In this document: in pieces, positions 26,353 to 36,507 of the stretch
Layout of the letters: each line of letters starts with the position of its first letter
How positions within the stretch are numbered: the stretch's first letter is position 1
DNA from: Planctomycetota bacterium
GTDB taxonomy: Bacteria > Planctomycetota > PLA2 > JAEUHO01
Reading direction: 5' to 3'
NCBI GenBank assembly: GCA_020631815.1
Contig: JACKGW010000016.1
Span: 1-54,666 of the forward strand
DNA length: 54,666 nt
Position numbers and translations under genes: made by a program
Notes under the pieces: model-generated
What the model saw: only the letters and a program-made list of their open reading frames with translations
Told to the model about the DNA's origin: nothing
The model's database searches: none

Positions 26353-27205
26353 GGATGCTCTCGGCGGCTTCGCGCGCGGCGACAGTCACGGCCTCCGGCC
26401 AGTCGTCGTCGCTCGCCGCGGGGTGGATGACGCTGCGCGACGCGTTGACCACGGCGCCGCTGCCGTCGCTGCGGAACGCCGCGGCAACATCGGCCGCCGT
26501 CGCGCCCTGGGCGCCGAGTCCGGGCACCAGGAAGGGCGTTCGCGGCAAAGCCTCGCGGACCGTGGCCAGCGCTGCGGGGCTCGTCGCGCCGACGACGGCG
26601 CCGACGAGACTCCAGCCGGTCACCGGCGAGACGTGCGGAGCGCCGAGCTCCTCGACCATCTCCGCGACACGCTCGAAGACCTTCGGGCCGTCGGCCAGCG
26701 CGCGCTCCTGCAAGTCGGTCGCGCCCGGGTTGCTGGTGCGCACGAGGACGTACAAGCCCTTACCGTGCGCGGCAGCGACTTCGACGAAGGGGCGTAGCGC
26801 ATCTCGCCCGAGGTACGGGTTGATCGTGAGCGCGTCGGCCTCGAAGTCACCGCCCGGCGCCAGGAAGGCCTCGGCGTACGCCTCGGCCGTCGAGCCGATG
26901 TCGCCGCGCTTGGCGTCGGCGATCACCAAGCCGCCGCTGGAGCGGATGGTCTGGACGATGTGGACGAAGGCCGTGAGGCCGGGCAAGCCGTGCGCCTCGA
27001 AGAACGCAATCTGCGGCTTCCAGCACGCGGCATGGGGGCGGGTGCGCTCGTGCACGGCCGTCCCGAAGCGCTCGAGGGTCGTGCGCACGTCCGGGCCTCG
27101 GAGCGAGGCCGGGATGCGGTCGATGCGGGGATCGATCCCCACGCACAGCGCCGAGCCCCGCTCGCGGCGACACGCCTCGAGTCGATCGAAGTAGGGGGTC
27201 GTCAT
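26330..27205 (-). CDS. pyrF: Orotidine 5'-phosphate decarboxylase, type 2
   Basis: 291 residues, longer than the 230-residue type 1 enzyme and typical of the type 2 family. The substrate strand is SALCVGIDPRIDRIP; catalytic Lys99 and Asp residues are in IADAKRGDIGSTA; further signatures are TINPYLGRDALRPFVE, VRTSNPGA and FLVPGLGAQGATAADV. It decarboxylates OMP to UMP in pyrimidine synthesis. ATG 27205 is the natural start. The 3' end overlaps the methyltransferase start by 23 bp. No other pyr gene is in the window. Confidence 0.95.
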   Translation of the reverse strand: MTTPYFDRLEACRRERGSALCVGIDPRIDRIPASLRGPDVRTTLERFGTAVHERTRPHAACWKPQIAFFEAHGLPGLTAFVHIVQTIRSSGGLVIADAKRGDIGSTAEAYAEAFLAPGGDFEADALTINPYLGRDALRPFVEVAAAHGKGLYVLVRTSNPGATDLQERALADGPKVFERVAEMVEELGAPHVSPVTGWSLVGAVVGATSPAALATVREALPRTPFLVPGLGAQGATAADVAAAFRSDGSGAVVNASRSVIHPAASDDDWPEAVTVAAREAAESIHAATAAS

Positions 27206-27244
27206 CAGGCTCGGAGCATACCCCCTGCCCGCTGAGGTTGGGCG

Positions 27245-27856
27245 TTAGCGCTTGACCCGGGCGGGGTCCTTCGGCCGCAGCCCCACGCGGCGCAGGAACG
27301 CCGCGAAGAGCACGGGCCCTTCGGGGCTCAGGTGGCTCTCGGGGTGGAACTGCACGCCCTCCACCGGGTGCACGCGGTGGCGGAGCGCCATGATCTCGCC
27401 CTCCTCGCTGGTCGCCGTGACCTCGAGGCCCTGTCCCGGACGATTCGGGTCGACGACCAGCGAGTGGTAGCGGGCAGCCTCGAACCGTGCAGGCAGAGCC
27501 GCCAGGAGCCCTCGGCGTCGGCTACGGATCCACGTCGAGCTGCCGTGCACAGGGCGCACGGCCCGGATCACCCGCCCGCCGTACGCCTCCGCGATGGCCT
27601 GGTGCCCGAGGCAGATCCCCAGGATCGGCACCTCGGAGCCCAGGGCCCGGATCAAGGGGACCGTGACGCCCGCGTCGCGGGGGCGGCCCGGGCCTGGGGA
27701 CAGGACGATCCCCGCGAAGCCTGCCGCCTCGTCGATGTCGATCGCGTCGTTGCGCCGGACGTCGACCTTGGCGCCCAGCTGCACGAGCTCGTCGACGGCG
27801 TTGTGGGTGAATGAGTCGTAGTTGTCGACGACCAGCAGGCGGCGGGTGCGTCGCAT
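27245..27856 (-). CDS. trpG: Anthranilate/aminodeoxychorismate synthase glutamine amidotransferase subunit (TrpG/PabA)
   Basis: 203 residues. Class-I glutamine amidotransferase with nucleophile Cys82 (PILGICLGHQAIAE), His171 and Glu173 (GVQFHPESHLSPEG), and the TrpG/PabA start LLVVDNYDSFTHN. It supplies ammonia to chorismate-using synthases for tryptophan or folate. No trpE or pabB is in the window, so which pathway it serves is open and many bacteria use one subunit for both. ATG 27856 is chosen because the conserved domain begins there; the frame is open further upstream but would cross the divergent promoter region. Confidence 0.9.
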   Translation of the reverse strand: MRRTRRLLVVDNYDSFTHNAVDELVQLGAKVDVRRNDAIDIDEAAGFAGIVLSPGPGRPRDAGVTVPLIRALGSEVPILGICLGHQAIAEAYGGRVIRAVRPVHGSSTWIRSRRRGLLAALPARFEAARYHSLVVDPNRPGQGLEVTATSEEGEIMALRHRVHPVEGVQFHPESHLSPEGPVLFAAFLRRVGLRPKDPARVKR

Positions 27857-27947
27857 CGATGTCGCCCTCCCGCGTGTCGCGATGTGGAGAACCTGGGGAG
27901 AGAAGTCGCCCGAGCCGGGATTCACCCGGGTCGGCCGGCATGGTGCC
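27857..27947. promoter_or_regulatory. Divergent promoter region of trpG and the desulfurase-like gene
   Basis: About 90 bp between divergent starts. It contains TGTGGAGAA at 27883-27891, the reverse complement of TTCTCCACA, a DnaA-box-like 9-mer also found at 31097. The expected long minus-strand transcript trpG-to-hemW must begin here. No clear -35/-10 pair was picked out. Confidence 0.35.
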
Positions 27948-29144
27948 ATGGTGGAGAACGTGGGCACATCGATCGGACCCGGGCGGCGCATCTACCTGGA
28001 TCACGTGGGCGGTGCGCCGTGGCGGCCGGGGGTGGCGGACGCGCTGGCGGGAACATCCGGGACGTTCGCGCATCCCAGCTCGCCCCACCGGGAGGGCCAA
28101 GAGGCCCGGGCCCTGTTGGAGGCCGCCCGGACCCGGGCCGCCGACGTCTTGGGCTGCCCGGCGCGCGAGCTCGTGTTCACCTCAGGCGCCACCGAGGCCC
28201 TTCGAATCGGGCTCATGGGCCTGGCACGCGCGCGAGCCGCGCATTCGCGGCGGGTCCTCGTGCCCGTGATCGAGCACGTGGCCGTGACCGCGGCCGCAGC
28301 CGACCTGGCGGCCGCAGGCTTCGAGGTGGTGCCCTTGCCGGTCGGCGCGACAGGCCGGGTGGACCTGACGGCGCTCGAGCGCGAGCTGTCCGAGGGGGCC
28401 GCGGCCGGAGCGCTGATGGCCGCCCACCACGAGACCGGCGTCCGCCAGCCTCTCGCCGAAGCGGCGGCCCTCTACGCCGCCGCGGGCGTGCCGTGGGTGT
28501 GCGACGCCGCGCTGGCGCCCGGACGCATCCCCTTCACCGTCAAGGACCTACAGGCGCCGGTGTGTGCTTGGTCGGGCGCCAAGGCTGGTGGGCCCGCCGG
28601 CATCGGATGGCTGCGCGTCGAGCGCGGCGTGCGTCTCGTGCGCTCACCGTCGGCCGCGGGCATCGAGGAAGAGGGTCTGCGCGGCGGTCACGTACCCGCA
28701 CCCCTCGCGTGGGCCGGCTCCGTTGCACTGGATGACGCGGCGCACGACCTCGCGTCACGCTCGGCCGCACTCGACGCGTGGGTCGAACGGCTGATCGACG
28801 CACTTCGCGTTCGTCCCGAGCTGCGTGCGATCGGGGTGTCGGGTTCCCATCTACCTGGCGTGCGCACGCTGCGGCTTGGCGATGCCCACGGTGATGCGCT
28901 CGCCACGGCGCTCGATGTCGAGGGCATCGCGGTCGCATCGGGAAGCCCGTGCGCACTGGGTGGAACGGACCCGCAACCAGGATTGCTCGCCATGGGCTAC
29001 AGCGCGCGCGAGGCCGCGAGCACCGTGCGCATCTCGATTGGCGACACCACACTGCAAGAAGATGCAAGCACTGTCGCGACTGCTTTCGTACGCATTCTCG
29101 AGCGTTTGGATGCCCTACGCACAGGTCAGAGCGTCGATGTGTGA
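27948..29144 (+). CDS. Cysteine-desulfurase-like class V aminotransferase
   Basis: 398 residues, fold-type I PLP enzyme. NifS-like landmarks: YLDHVGGAPWRP, VFTSGATEALRIGLMGLA, PVIEHVAVTAAAADL, PLP Asp in VCDAALAPGRIP, PLP Lys in WSGAKAGGPAGIGWL, and the active-loop Cys in ASGSPCALGGTDPQ, so the sulfur-accepting Cys seems kept. The His normally just before the PLP Lys (S-x-H-K) is Ala here (SGAK), and the usual NNE segment is AHHETG, so desulfurase activity may be altered. The start at ATG 27948 overlaps no gene. It is upstream of dnaA on the same strand. Confidence 0.82.
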   Translation: MVENVGTSIGPGRRIYLDHVGGAPWRPGVADALAGTSGTFAHPSSPHREGQEARALLEAARTRAADVLGCPARELVFTSGATEALRIGLMGLARARAAHSRRVLVPVIEHVAVTAAAADLAAAGFEVVPLPVGATGRVDLTALERELSEGAAAGALMAAHHETGVRQPLAEAAALYAAAGVPWVCDAALAPGRIPFTVKDLQAPVCAWSGAKAGGPAGIGWLRVERGVRLVRSPSAAGIEEEGLRGGHVPAPLAWAGSVALDDAAHDLASRSAALDAWVERLIDALRVRPELRAIGVSGSHLPGVRTLRLGDAHGDALATALDVEGIAVASGSPCALGGTDPQPGLLAMGYSAREAASTVRISIGDTTLQEDASTVATAFVRILERLDALRTGQSVDV

Positions 29145-29530
29145 CGACTGCTCCTAGGACTGCAATTCAGGCGTTTCGACTAGACGGGTTGTTCGGTCCT
29201 TCCTCGACGCGGCGTCGATTCCGGTCGTTGACGCATGGTCGTCAACTTCGTTACCTTGCGCACGCGACGACGCCGTGATGCGCGCCGTGCTCGAGCCACG
29301 CAACGTGGCAACGGTGCGCGCGAGCTCACGCGAACGCGTCGGCACGCCGCGCGGTGGAGGGAGGTCCGCCGCTCGGGTCGCCGACGCGCGGAGGTGTCGT
29401 CGCGGATCGACGCCGGAGCGGGGGGGCCGCGCCGGGACGTCGCATCGACGCGTACCGGCAGGGCACGTGTCGTCGTGACGGTCCGATCCGTCGAGGGCGG
29501 GGCACTCGAGAGCGGGAAGGGGCACGGCCG
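29145..29530 (+). promoter_or_regulatory. dnaA upstream control region
   Basis: 386 bp without a credible gene. A sigma-70-like promoter fits at TTGACG (29228-29233), 17 bp, TTACCT (29251-29256). The -35 lies inside a perfect inverted repeat GTTGACG-CATGGT-CGTCAAC (29227-29246), and a second palindrome TCGACGC-G-GCGTCGA is at 29204-29218. These could be operators for dnaA. No TTWTCCACA DnaA boxes are seen here. The leader to dnaA would be about 270 nt. Confidence 0.5.
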
Positions 29531-30952
29531 GTGAACGAACGAGGCAGCGCAGGGACGTTGGGGTCGGCGGAGGATCGCTTCCAGCAGGTGCTTGGCACCT
29601 TGCAGCGAGGCATGGAAGCGCAGCAGTGGCGGACGTGGTTCCGCAACATGCGCCTCGGCAGCTGGGCCGACGGTCAGCTCAAGATCCTGCTTCCCAACCG
29701 CTTCTATCAGGAGTGGTTCCAGAGCAAGTTCCACGACCGCGTTCGTGCGGCTGCGGAGAAGCACACGGACGGACCCGTCCAGGTGCTCTTCGTGGTCGAG
29801 GACGAGGACGGACCGAGCGTGAACGGCACCGACGGAGAGGCTGTCGCCGAGCCGACGCCCGCTCCCCTGTTCGTGGCCCCCGAGTCGGCGCCCGCCCCCA
29901 GCCCCGGCTGGCCGGACGACCTGTTCGACGCGACCCCGATCAATCCCCACTACACGTTCCGCGACTTCGTGACGGGCCCGAGCAACGAGATGGCCTACGC
30001 GAGCGCCCGGGGCGTGGCCGACGAGCCGGGCACCAACTACAACCCGCTGTTCATCCACGGCGCGGTCGGCCTGGGCAAGACCCACCTGCTCCACGCGATC
30101 GGCAACGAGTTCCGCCGTCGCTTCCCCGAGCAGCGCATGTGCATCCTCTCGTGCGAGGAGTTCACCAACGCCTTCATCCACGCCCTTGGCCACAACCAGG
30201 TCGAGGCGTTCCGCGAGCGCCTCCGCAAGGTCCATCTGCTGATCATCGACGACATCCACTTCCTGGCGAACAAGGAGCGAACGCAGGAGGAGTTCTTCAA
30301 CACGTTCAACCGGCTGCACCAGCTGGGCTGCCAGATCGTGCTGTCCTCCGACGCGGCCCCCAGCGACATCCCCGCGCTCAAGGAGCGGCTCGTGTCGCGC
30401 TTCAACTGGGGCTTGGTGACCTGCCTCGAGCAACCCGAGACAGAAACCCGGATGGCCATTCTCACGCGCAAGGCCCATCAGTTCGGGATCACCCTCCCGT
30501 CCGACGTGGTCGAGTTCATCGCGGCGCACTTCCGCAACAACATCCGCGAGCTCGAAGGCGCGGTGCAGAGCGTGAAGGCCCGTGCCGACATCGAGGGTGG
30601 GGTCGTGGACCTGGCCCTGGCCGAGCGCGCCCTGGCGGGGCGCATCCGCATGCCCGAGCGCAAGCTCGACATCGACACGATCGCGGCTGCCGTCTGCGCC
30701 CACTACCAGGTCGAGGCTGGAGACCTGAAGAGCCGACGCCGGACGCGCAACATCAGCGTCCCCCGGCAGGTCGCCATGTACCTGGCCCGGGAGCTGACCC
30801 ACCTGTCGCTCCAGGAGATCGGCGCTTGGTTCGGCGGCAGGGACCACACGACCGTCCTCTTCGGCGTCCAGAAGACCGAAGAGCGCATGCGCCAAGACCC
30901 ACGCCTGGCCCAGCTGCTGGGCCGCCTCCGGGACCGCCTCGGCGCGCCGTAG
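29531..30952 (+). CDS. dnaA: Chromosomal replication initiator DnaA
   Basis: 473 residues. Domain I (residues 10-85, LQRGMEAQQWRTWFRNMRLG), a variable Ala/Pro linker, AAA+ domain III with Walker A GAVGLGKTHLL and Walker B LLIIDDIHFLANKERTQ, sensor II region NNIRELEGAVQSV, and domain IV with the DNA-binding signature GGRDHTTVLFGVQK. DnaA-ATP melts oriC and loads helicase. In the box-reading helix HTTVLFGVQK stands where HTTVLHAxxK is common. The start is GTG 29531 with GGGAAGGGG 9-17 bp upstream. dnaN follows after a 529-bp gap that looks like the origin. Confidence 0.96.
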   Translation: MNERGSAGTLGSAEDRFQQVLGTLQRGMEAQQWRTWFRNMRLGSWADGQLKILLPNRFYQEWFQSKFHDRVRAAAEKHTDGPVQVLFVVEDEDGPSVNGTDGEAVAEPTPAPLFVAPESAPAPSPGWPDDLFDATPINPHYTFRDFVTGPSNEMAYASARGVADEPGTNYNPLFIHGAVGLGKTHLLHAIGNEFRRRFPEQRMCILSCEEFTNAFIHALGHNQVEAFRERLRKVHLLIIDDIHFLANKERTQEEFFNTFNRLHQLGCQIVLSSDAAPSDIPALKERLVSRFNWGLVTCLEQPETETRMAILTRKAHQFGITLPSDVVEFIAAHFRNNIRELEGAVQSVKARADIEGGVVDLALAERALAGRIRMPERKLDIDTIAAAVCAHYQVEAGDLKSRRRTRNISVPRQVAMYLARELTHLSLQEIGAWFGGRDHTTVLFGVQKTEERMRQDPRLAQLLGRLRDRLGAP

Positions 30953-31481
30953 TCCGTCGTGCGACGCGCCCCGCGAACGGTCATCCGAACGCCCTCCACC
31001 GGGGGCCGGGCCCCCGCTCTGCCCGCCCCGCTCTCCACAGTCGGGGAGACGATGCAAGTTCCCTCGGGACAATCACTTGCGACCACGCTGCCCAGGTTCT
31101 CCACAGGGGCCGTGTGTGACGCCCCGACCGTCGCATTCGTGGGGAGGAACGGGCGACGTCGGTGGACGCCTCGTCGAGTTCCTGGCCGTCGCCGCGCGCA
31201 TCTCGGGGCCGGCCGTTCCCACAGCCTCCCGGGGCCGGAATGCGTGCCCATCGCGGTGCGGAGAAGCCTAGAATGTCGGAGAGGTTCCCAGAGGCTTCCG
31301 AAGGCGGGCACGGCGCCCCTAACCCCTTGGGAAGAATCGACTTCGGTGCCCGTCGCGCGGGCAGTCCCCACAATCCGACGCCCGTCAATGCGATGACGGA
31401 CGAAGACATGTATCTCCTCTTGGAAGCAGTCCGGAACGGGAGGCTCTCCAAGGGACAAGCCAGCTGTTCGGGAGGCTCTCC
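30953..31481. other. Candidate origin of replication between dnaA and dnaN
   Basis: 529 bp with no credible ORF. DnaA-box-like 9-mers on the + strand: CTCTCCACA (31031-31039), TTCTCCACA (31097-31105), GTTCCCACA (31215-31223) and GTCCCCACA (31364-31372), the second differing from TTATCCACA at one base. An AT-rich unwinding element is not obvious. TAGAAT near 31270 could be a -10 for dnaN. Four box-like sites in one gap next to dnaA support an origin or at least dnaA/dnaN autoregulation. Confidence 0.5.
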
Positions 31482-32591
31482 ATGAAGGTCACGCTGCCCA
31501 CCGGTCGCTTGCTCGAAGCGGTCGGTCACGCCGCGGCCGTCGCGTCCTCCAAGAGCACCAAGCCCATCTACGAGTGCGTCGCCCTCCGCGCGAACAAGGC
31601 GACGGGACTCTCTCTGGAGGCCACCGACCTGGACGTGGGCTTGCGCGTCCACGTCGAGGACAGCGCTACCGCGTCGGAGGGCGAGGTCGCCGTCCCGGCC
31701 GCGAGGCTCCTGGCGATCGTCCGGGAGATCGAGGAGGACGAGACCACACTCTCCACGTCCGACCGGGGCCTCGAGATCACCACGGCCGGCAGCCGCTTCA
31801 CGGTACGTCACGAGGACATCGGCGAGTTCCCGACCATCGGACGCTTCCCGGAGACGAGCGCCGTGCGCGTCCCGTCTGGCGAGCTGCGCGAGATGGTGCG
31901 GCGCACCGCGTTCGCGGCTGCCCGCGAGCCGGGCCGGTTTGCACTCCACGGGATCCAGATGACGGTGGGAGGCGGCACGCTTCGGCTGGTGGCCACGGAC
32001 GGTCGGCGCTTGGCGTGGATCGAGCGACCTCTGCCCTCGGGTGGACCCAAGGAGCCCATGACCCTGCTCGTGGGCCCCAAGGCGCTGCTTCTGCTTGAGC
32101 GTGCGCTTGGCAGCGGCCTGCATGGGGATCTCGAGCTGGCGCTCGTGGATCGACTTCTGCTGGCCCGCAGCGGCAGTCTCATGGTGACGAGCCGCTTGAT
32201 CGATGGCTCGTTCCCCGCGGTCGACGGTGTGATTCCCGCGGCTTCGAAGAAGCCGTTGCGCGTGAGTGTCGCGGCGCTGTCCGCCGGCCTGCGTCGGGCC
32301 TCCCTGCTGACCACGCGGGAGGCGAGCAGCGTCGAGATGAACGTGGGCCCGGACGGCCTCGAGGTGCGTAGCCGTGCGCAGGAGCTGGGTGAGGCCCAGG
32401 TCGAGATTCCCATCCGCTACGACGGGCCTGCCATCCGGATCGGCTTCAACCCCAACTACATCCAGGAGGCCTTGAAGGCCATGGACCCGGCGGCGGAGGT
32501 CGAGATCGGTCTGTCCGACGCCAAGAGCCCGGCCCGCATCTCCGACGCGGCGGACTACGTGTACGTGGTCAGCCCGGTTTCGCTGGAGTAG
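31482..32591 (+). CDS. dnaN: DNA polymerase III beta sliding clamp
   Basis: 369 residues, normal for DnaN. Start MKVTLPTGRLLEAV, three repeated domains of about 120 residues with the expected strands (LSLEATDLDVGLRV, GTLRLVATDGRRLAWIERPL, and ADYVYVVSPVSL at the end). The second-domain TDGRR is the usual TDGHRL site. It forms the ring that tethers polymerase III and many repair proteins. GGGAGG is 6 bp before the ATG. dciA starts 5 bp after the stop, so dnaN-dciA-gyrB form one operon. Confidence 0.96.
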   Translation: MKVTLPTGRLLEAVGHAAAVASSKSTKPIYECVALRANKATGLSLEATDLDVGLRVHVEDSATASEGEVAVPAARLLAIVREIEEDETTLSTSDRGLEITTAGSRFTVRHEDIGEFPTIGRFPETSAVRVPSGELREMVRRTAFAAAREPGRFALHGIQMTVGGGTLRLVATDGRRLAWIERPLPSGGPKEPMTLLVGPKALLLLERALGSGLHGDLELALVDRLLLARSGSLMVTSRLIDGSFPAVDGVIPAASKKPLRVSVAALSAGLRRASLLTTREASSVEMNVGPDGLEVRSRAQELGEAQVEIPIRYDGPAIRIGFNPNYIQEALKAMDPAAEVEIGLSDAKSPARISDAADYVYVVSPVSLE

Positions 32592-32596
32592 CGCCC

Positions 32597-32955
32597 GTGC
32601 AGGGACGCACCCCGAAGGCGGGCCACTCGTCCGAGCCGGGCCCGCTGCGGCGACCGCAGGCCCTGGGCGATCTCCTCGGCCCTGCGCTGAAGAGCCTCGG
32701 GCTGCCGTCCAAGCGAGCCGGCGAGCGCTTGCGCAGGGCGTGGGACATGGCGGCTGACCCTGCGTGGGGAGCGACGACTCGTCCACTTGCCATTGAAGGC
32801 GGCGTGCTGCGCGTTGGCGTCACGTCGGCTTCCTTGCGTCACGAGCTCGTGGCGTATCACGGGCCCCGCCTGTTGCGGGTGCTCCAGAAGGCCCTTCCCG
32901 ACACGCCCCTCGTGGCGCTGAGGTTCGAGGACGTGGCCGGTTTCCCGGGAGACGC

Positions 32956-32959
<4 letters not shown>
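32597..32959 (+). CDS. dciA: DciA-type helicase-loading protein (DUF721)
   Basis: 120 residues. The DUF721/DciA pattern is visible: LGDLLGPALKSLGL near residue 23, then RLRRAWDMAADPAWGATTRP, LRVGVTSASLRHELVAYHG and a terminal LRF region. DciA takes part in loading the replicative DnaB helicase in bacteria lacking DnaC/DnaI. The start is GTG 32597; the stop overlaps gyrB as ATGA (32956-32959). The gene stands exactly where recF-dciA often occurs between dnaN and gyrB, but recF is missing here. Confidence 0.82.
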
Positions 32960-35436
<2,477 letters not shown>

Positions 35437-35480
35437 GGAAGGCTGGGCGCTCGTCTGGGCCTGTTCGGCAAATGTAGGTG

Positions 35481-35512
35481 AGGCGCCGTCCCGCCCTACG
35501 GGCTCGGCGCCT
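35481..35512 (+). terminator. Hairpin after gyrB
   Basis: AGGCGCCG (35481-35488) pairs with CGGCGCCT (35505-35512), and inner CCCG pairs with CGGG, a strong 12-bp-class stem 45 bp after the gyrB stop. There is no T-run, so termination may be inefficient or factor-aided. Confidence 0.5.
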
Positions 35513-35542
35513 GTCGGCCGATAGGGGTCCGCGAGGAGCGTT

Positions 35543-36076
35543 ATGGACCCCTACGACCGGTTCACCCGCCGAAGTCTGCGCGACGTTCTCGTCGCCGACG
35601 GCGTCCTGACCAATGAGCAAGCCGACGACCTGGTGGAGTCGGCCTACGAGACCTCGGAGCCGTTCGGCTACGTGGTGGTCGAGAGCGGCCATCTCACGCC
35701 GTGGGAGCTGATGAAGCGCATTGCGGCGTCCTACCAGATGCCCGTCGTGCCTCTCGAGGGCTACCGCCTCCCGGCCGATCTGATCGAGACCGTGCCGGCG
35801 ACGCTGCTCTACCAGCACCAGGTGTTGCCGCTCGGCAGCTTCGGCCAGTCCTGGACGTGGGCCTGCGCGACGCCGCCCACGAAGGACCTGATCGACTCGC
35901 TGCGCGAGCACTGCGGCCCGAGCCACTTCTTCTTCGTCGGCGACATGACGGTCATCCAGCGCATGCTGCAGGACAACGTCCGTGTGCTGGACGTCACCGC
36001 GGACGATGCCTGGACCGGCGTGTTCGATGCCGGTGAAGAGGCCGTGCGCGAGGAAGTCGGCGACGAAGCCAGCTAG
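35543..36076 (+). CDS. Stand-alone MshEN/GspE-N domain protein
   Basis: 177 residues. It resembles the N-terminal (MshEN, T2SSE_N) domain of type II secretion and type IV pilus ATPases: LRDVLVADGVLTNEQADDLV, then PFGYVVVESGHLTPWEL, IAASYQMPVVPLEGYRLPAD, LIETVPATLLYQHQVLPL and a final FFVGDMTVIQRML. In the MshE family this domain binds cyclic di-GMP; here the ATPase part is absent. A short acidic tail follows. Similar free domains occur in planctomycetes and deltaproteobacteria. GAGGAG is 6 bp upstream of the ATG. Its stop codon overlaps the left flank of a candidate MITE. Confidence 0.75.
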   Translation: MDPYDRFTRRSLRDVLVADGVLTNEQADDLVESAYETSEPFGYVVVESGHLTPWELMKRIAASYQMPVVPLEGYRLPADLIETVPATLLYQHQVLPLGSFGQSWTWACATPPTKDLIDSLREHCGPSHFFFVGDMTVIQRMLQDNVRVLDVTADDAWTGVFDAGEEAVREEVGDEAS

Positions 36077-36144
36077 GCTCTGTTTCGAAAGACCCCGCAG
36101 CGAGGGCAGCGGTCGACGTAGCCGGGGGCCTTTCGAAACAGGGC
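36077..36144. mobile_element. Candidate 68-bp MITE with CTAG flanks, also a bidirectional terminator
   Basis: The ends GCTCTGTTTCGAAAG (36077-36091) and CTTTCGAAACAGGGC (36130-36144) are inverted repeats matching at 14 of 15 positions, and inner CCCCG/CGGGG-type pairing extends the stem. CTAG lies directly outside both ends (36073-36076 and 36145-36148), as expected of a target-site duplication. The stops of both convergent genes fall in the flanking CTAG copies. It has no coding capacity. The ends look like those of IS5-type elements, by memory only. Confidence 0.6.
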
Positions 36145-36507
36145 CTAGACGGGCGGCGGTTCGTCGAAGGGGTCGAAGGGCGCAGGCGGCCGAGACGGCG
36201 GCGGCGCAGCATCGTTGCTGCCGTCGGGCTCATAGCGTGTCGGCGTGGGCGGCGGCGTAGGTGTGGAAGCCGTCTTCGGCTTGGCCTTGGGCGCGGGCCG
36301 CGCCTCCGTGTCCATCTCCCGGTGCAGCTGACGGATCTCGTCGCGCACGGGCTTGGCGACCTCGCCCAGGCTGCGGCGGATCTTGGCGTAGGCGCGCCCC
36401 GCGTTGCGCAGGACGTCGGGGAGCTCACCGCCGAACACGAGCAGGGCGACGAACCCGACGACCAGGAGCTCGGTGAAGCCGAGATCGAAGAGCGCCAGGA
36501 AGGTCAT
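36145..36507 (-). CDS. tatA: Twin-arginine translocase component TatA/TatB family
   Basis: 120 residues. The pattern is TatA/B: short periplasmic start, one membrane helix (GFTELLVVGFVALLVF), hinge FGGELPDVLRNAGRAYAK and an amphipathic helix, then a Pro-rich acidic tail of about 60 residues. In most TatA/B the hinge is FGPxxLP; here it is FGGELP. Tat exports folded proteins, such as the aldo/keto reductase at 5.0-6.0 kb. ATG 36507 overlaps the upstream stop (ATGA) and has AGGAG 4 bp before it. The TatA versus TatB choice is uncertain. Confidence 0.82.
   Translation of the reverse strand: MTFLALFDLGFTELLVVGFVALLVFGGELPDVLRNAGRAYAKIRRSLGEVAKPVRDEIRQLHREMDTEARPAPKAKPKTASTPTPPPTPTRYEPDGSNDAAPPPSRPPAPFDPFDEPPPV

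Noticed and set aside
29235..29534. Arg-rich 99-codon plus-strand frame whose TGA overlaps the dnaA GTG
   Set aside because: It would start inside the dnaA promoter and reads as biased random Arg/Ala sequence; no ribosome site.
32939..32954. GGTTTCCCGGGAGACG as a third parS
   Set aside because: Matches the parS palindrome at 13 of 16 positions but breaks symmetry and lies in the end of dciA.
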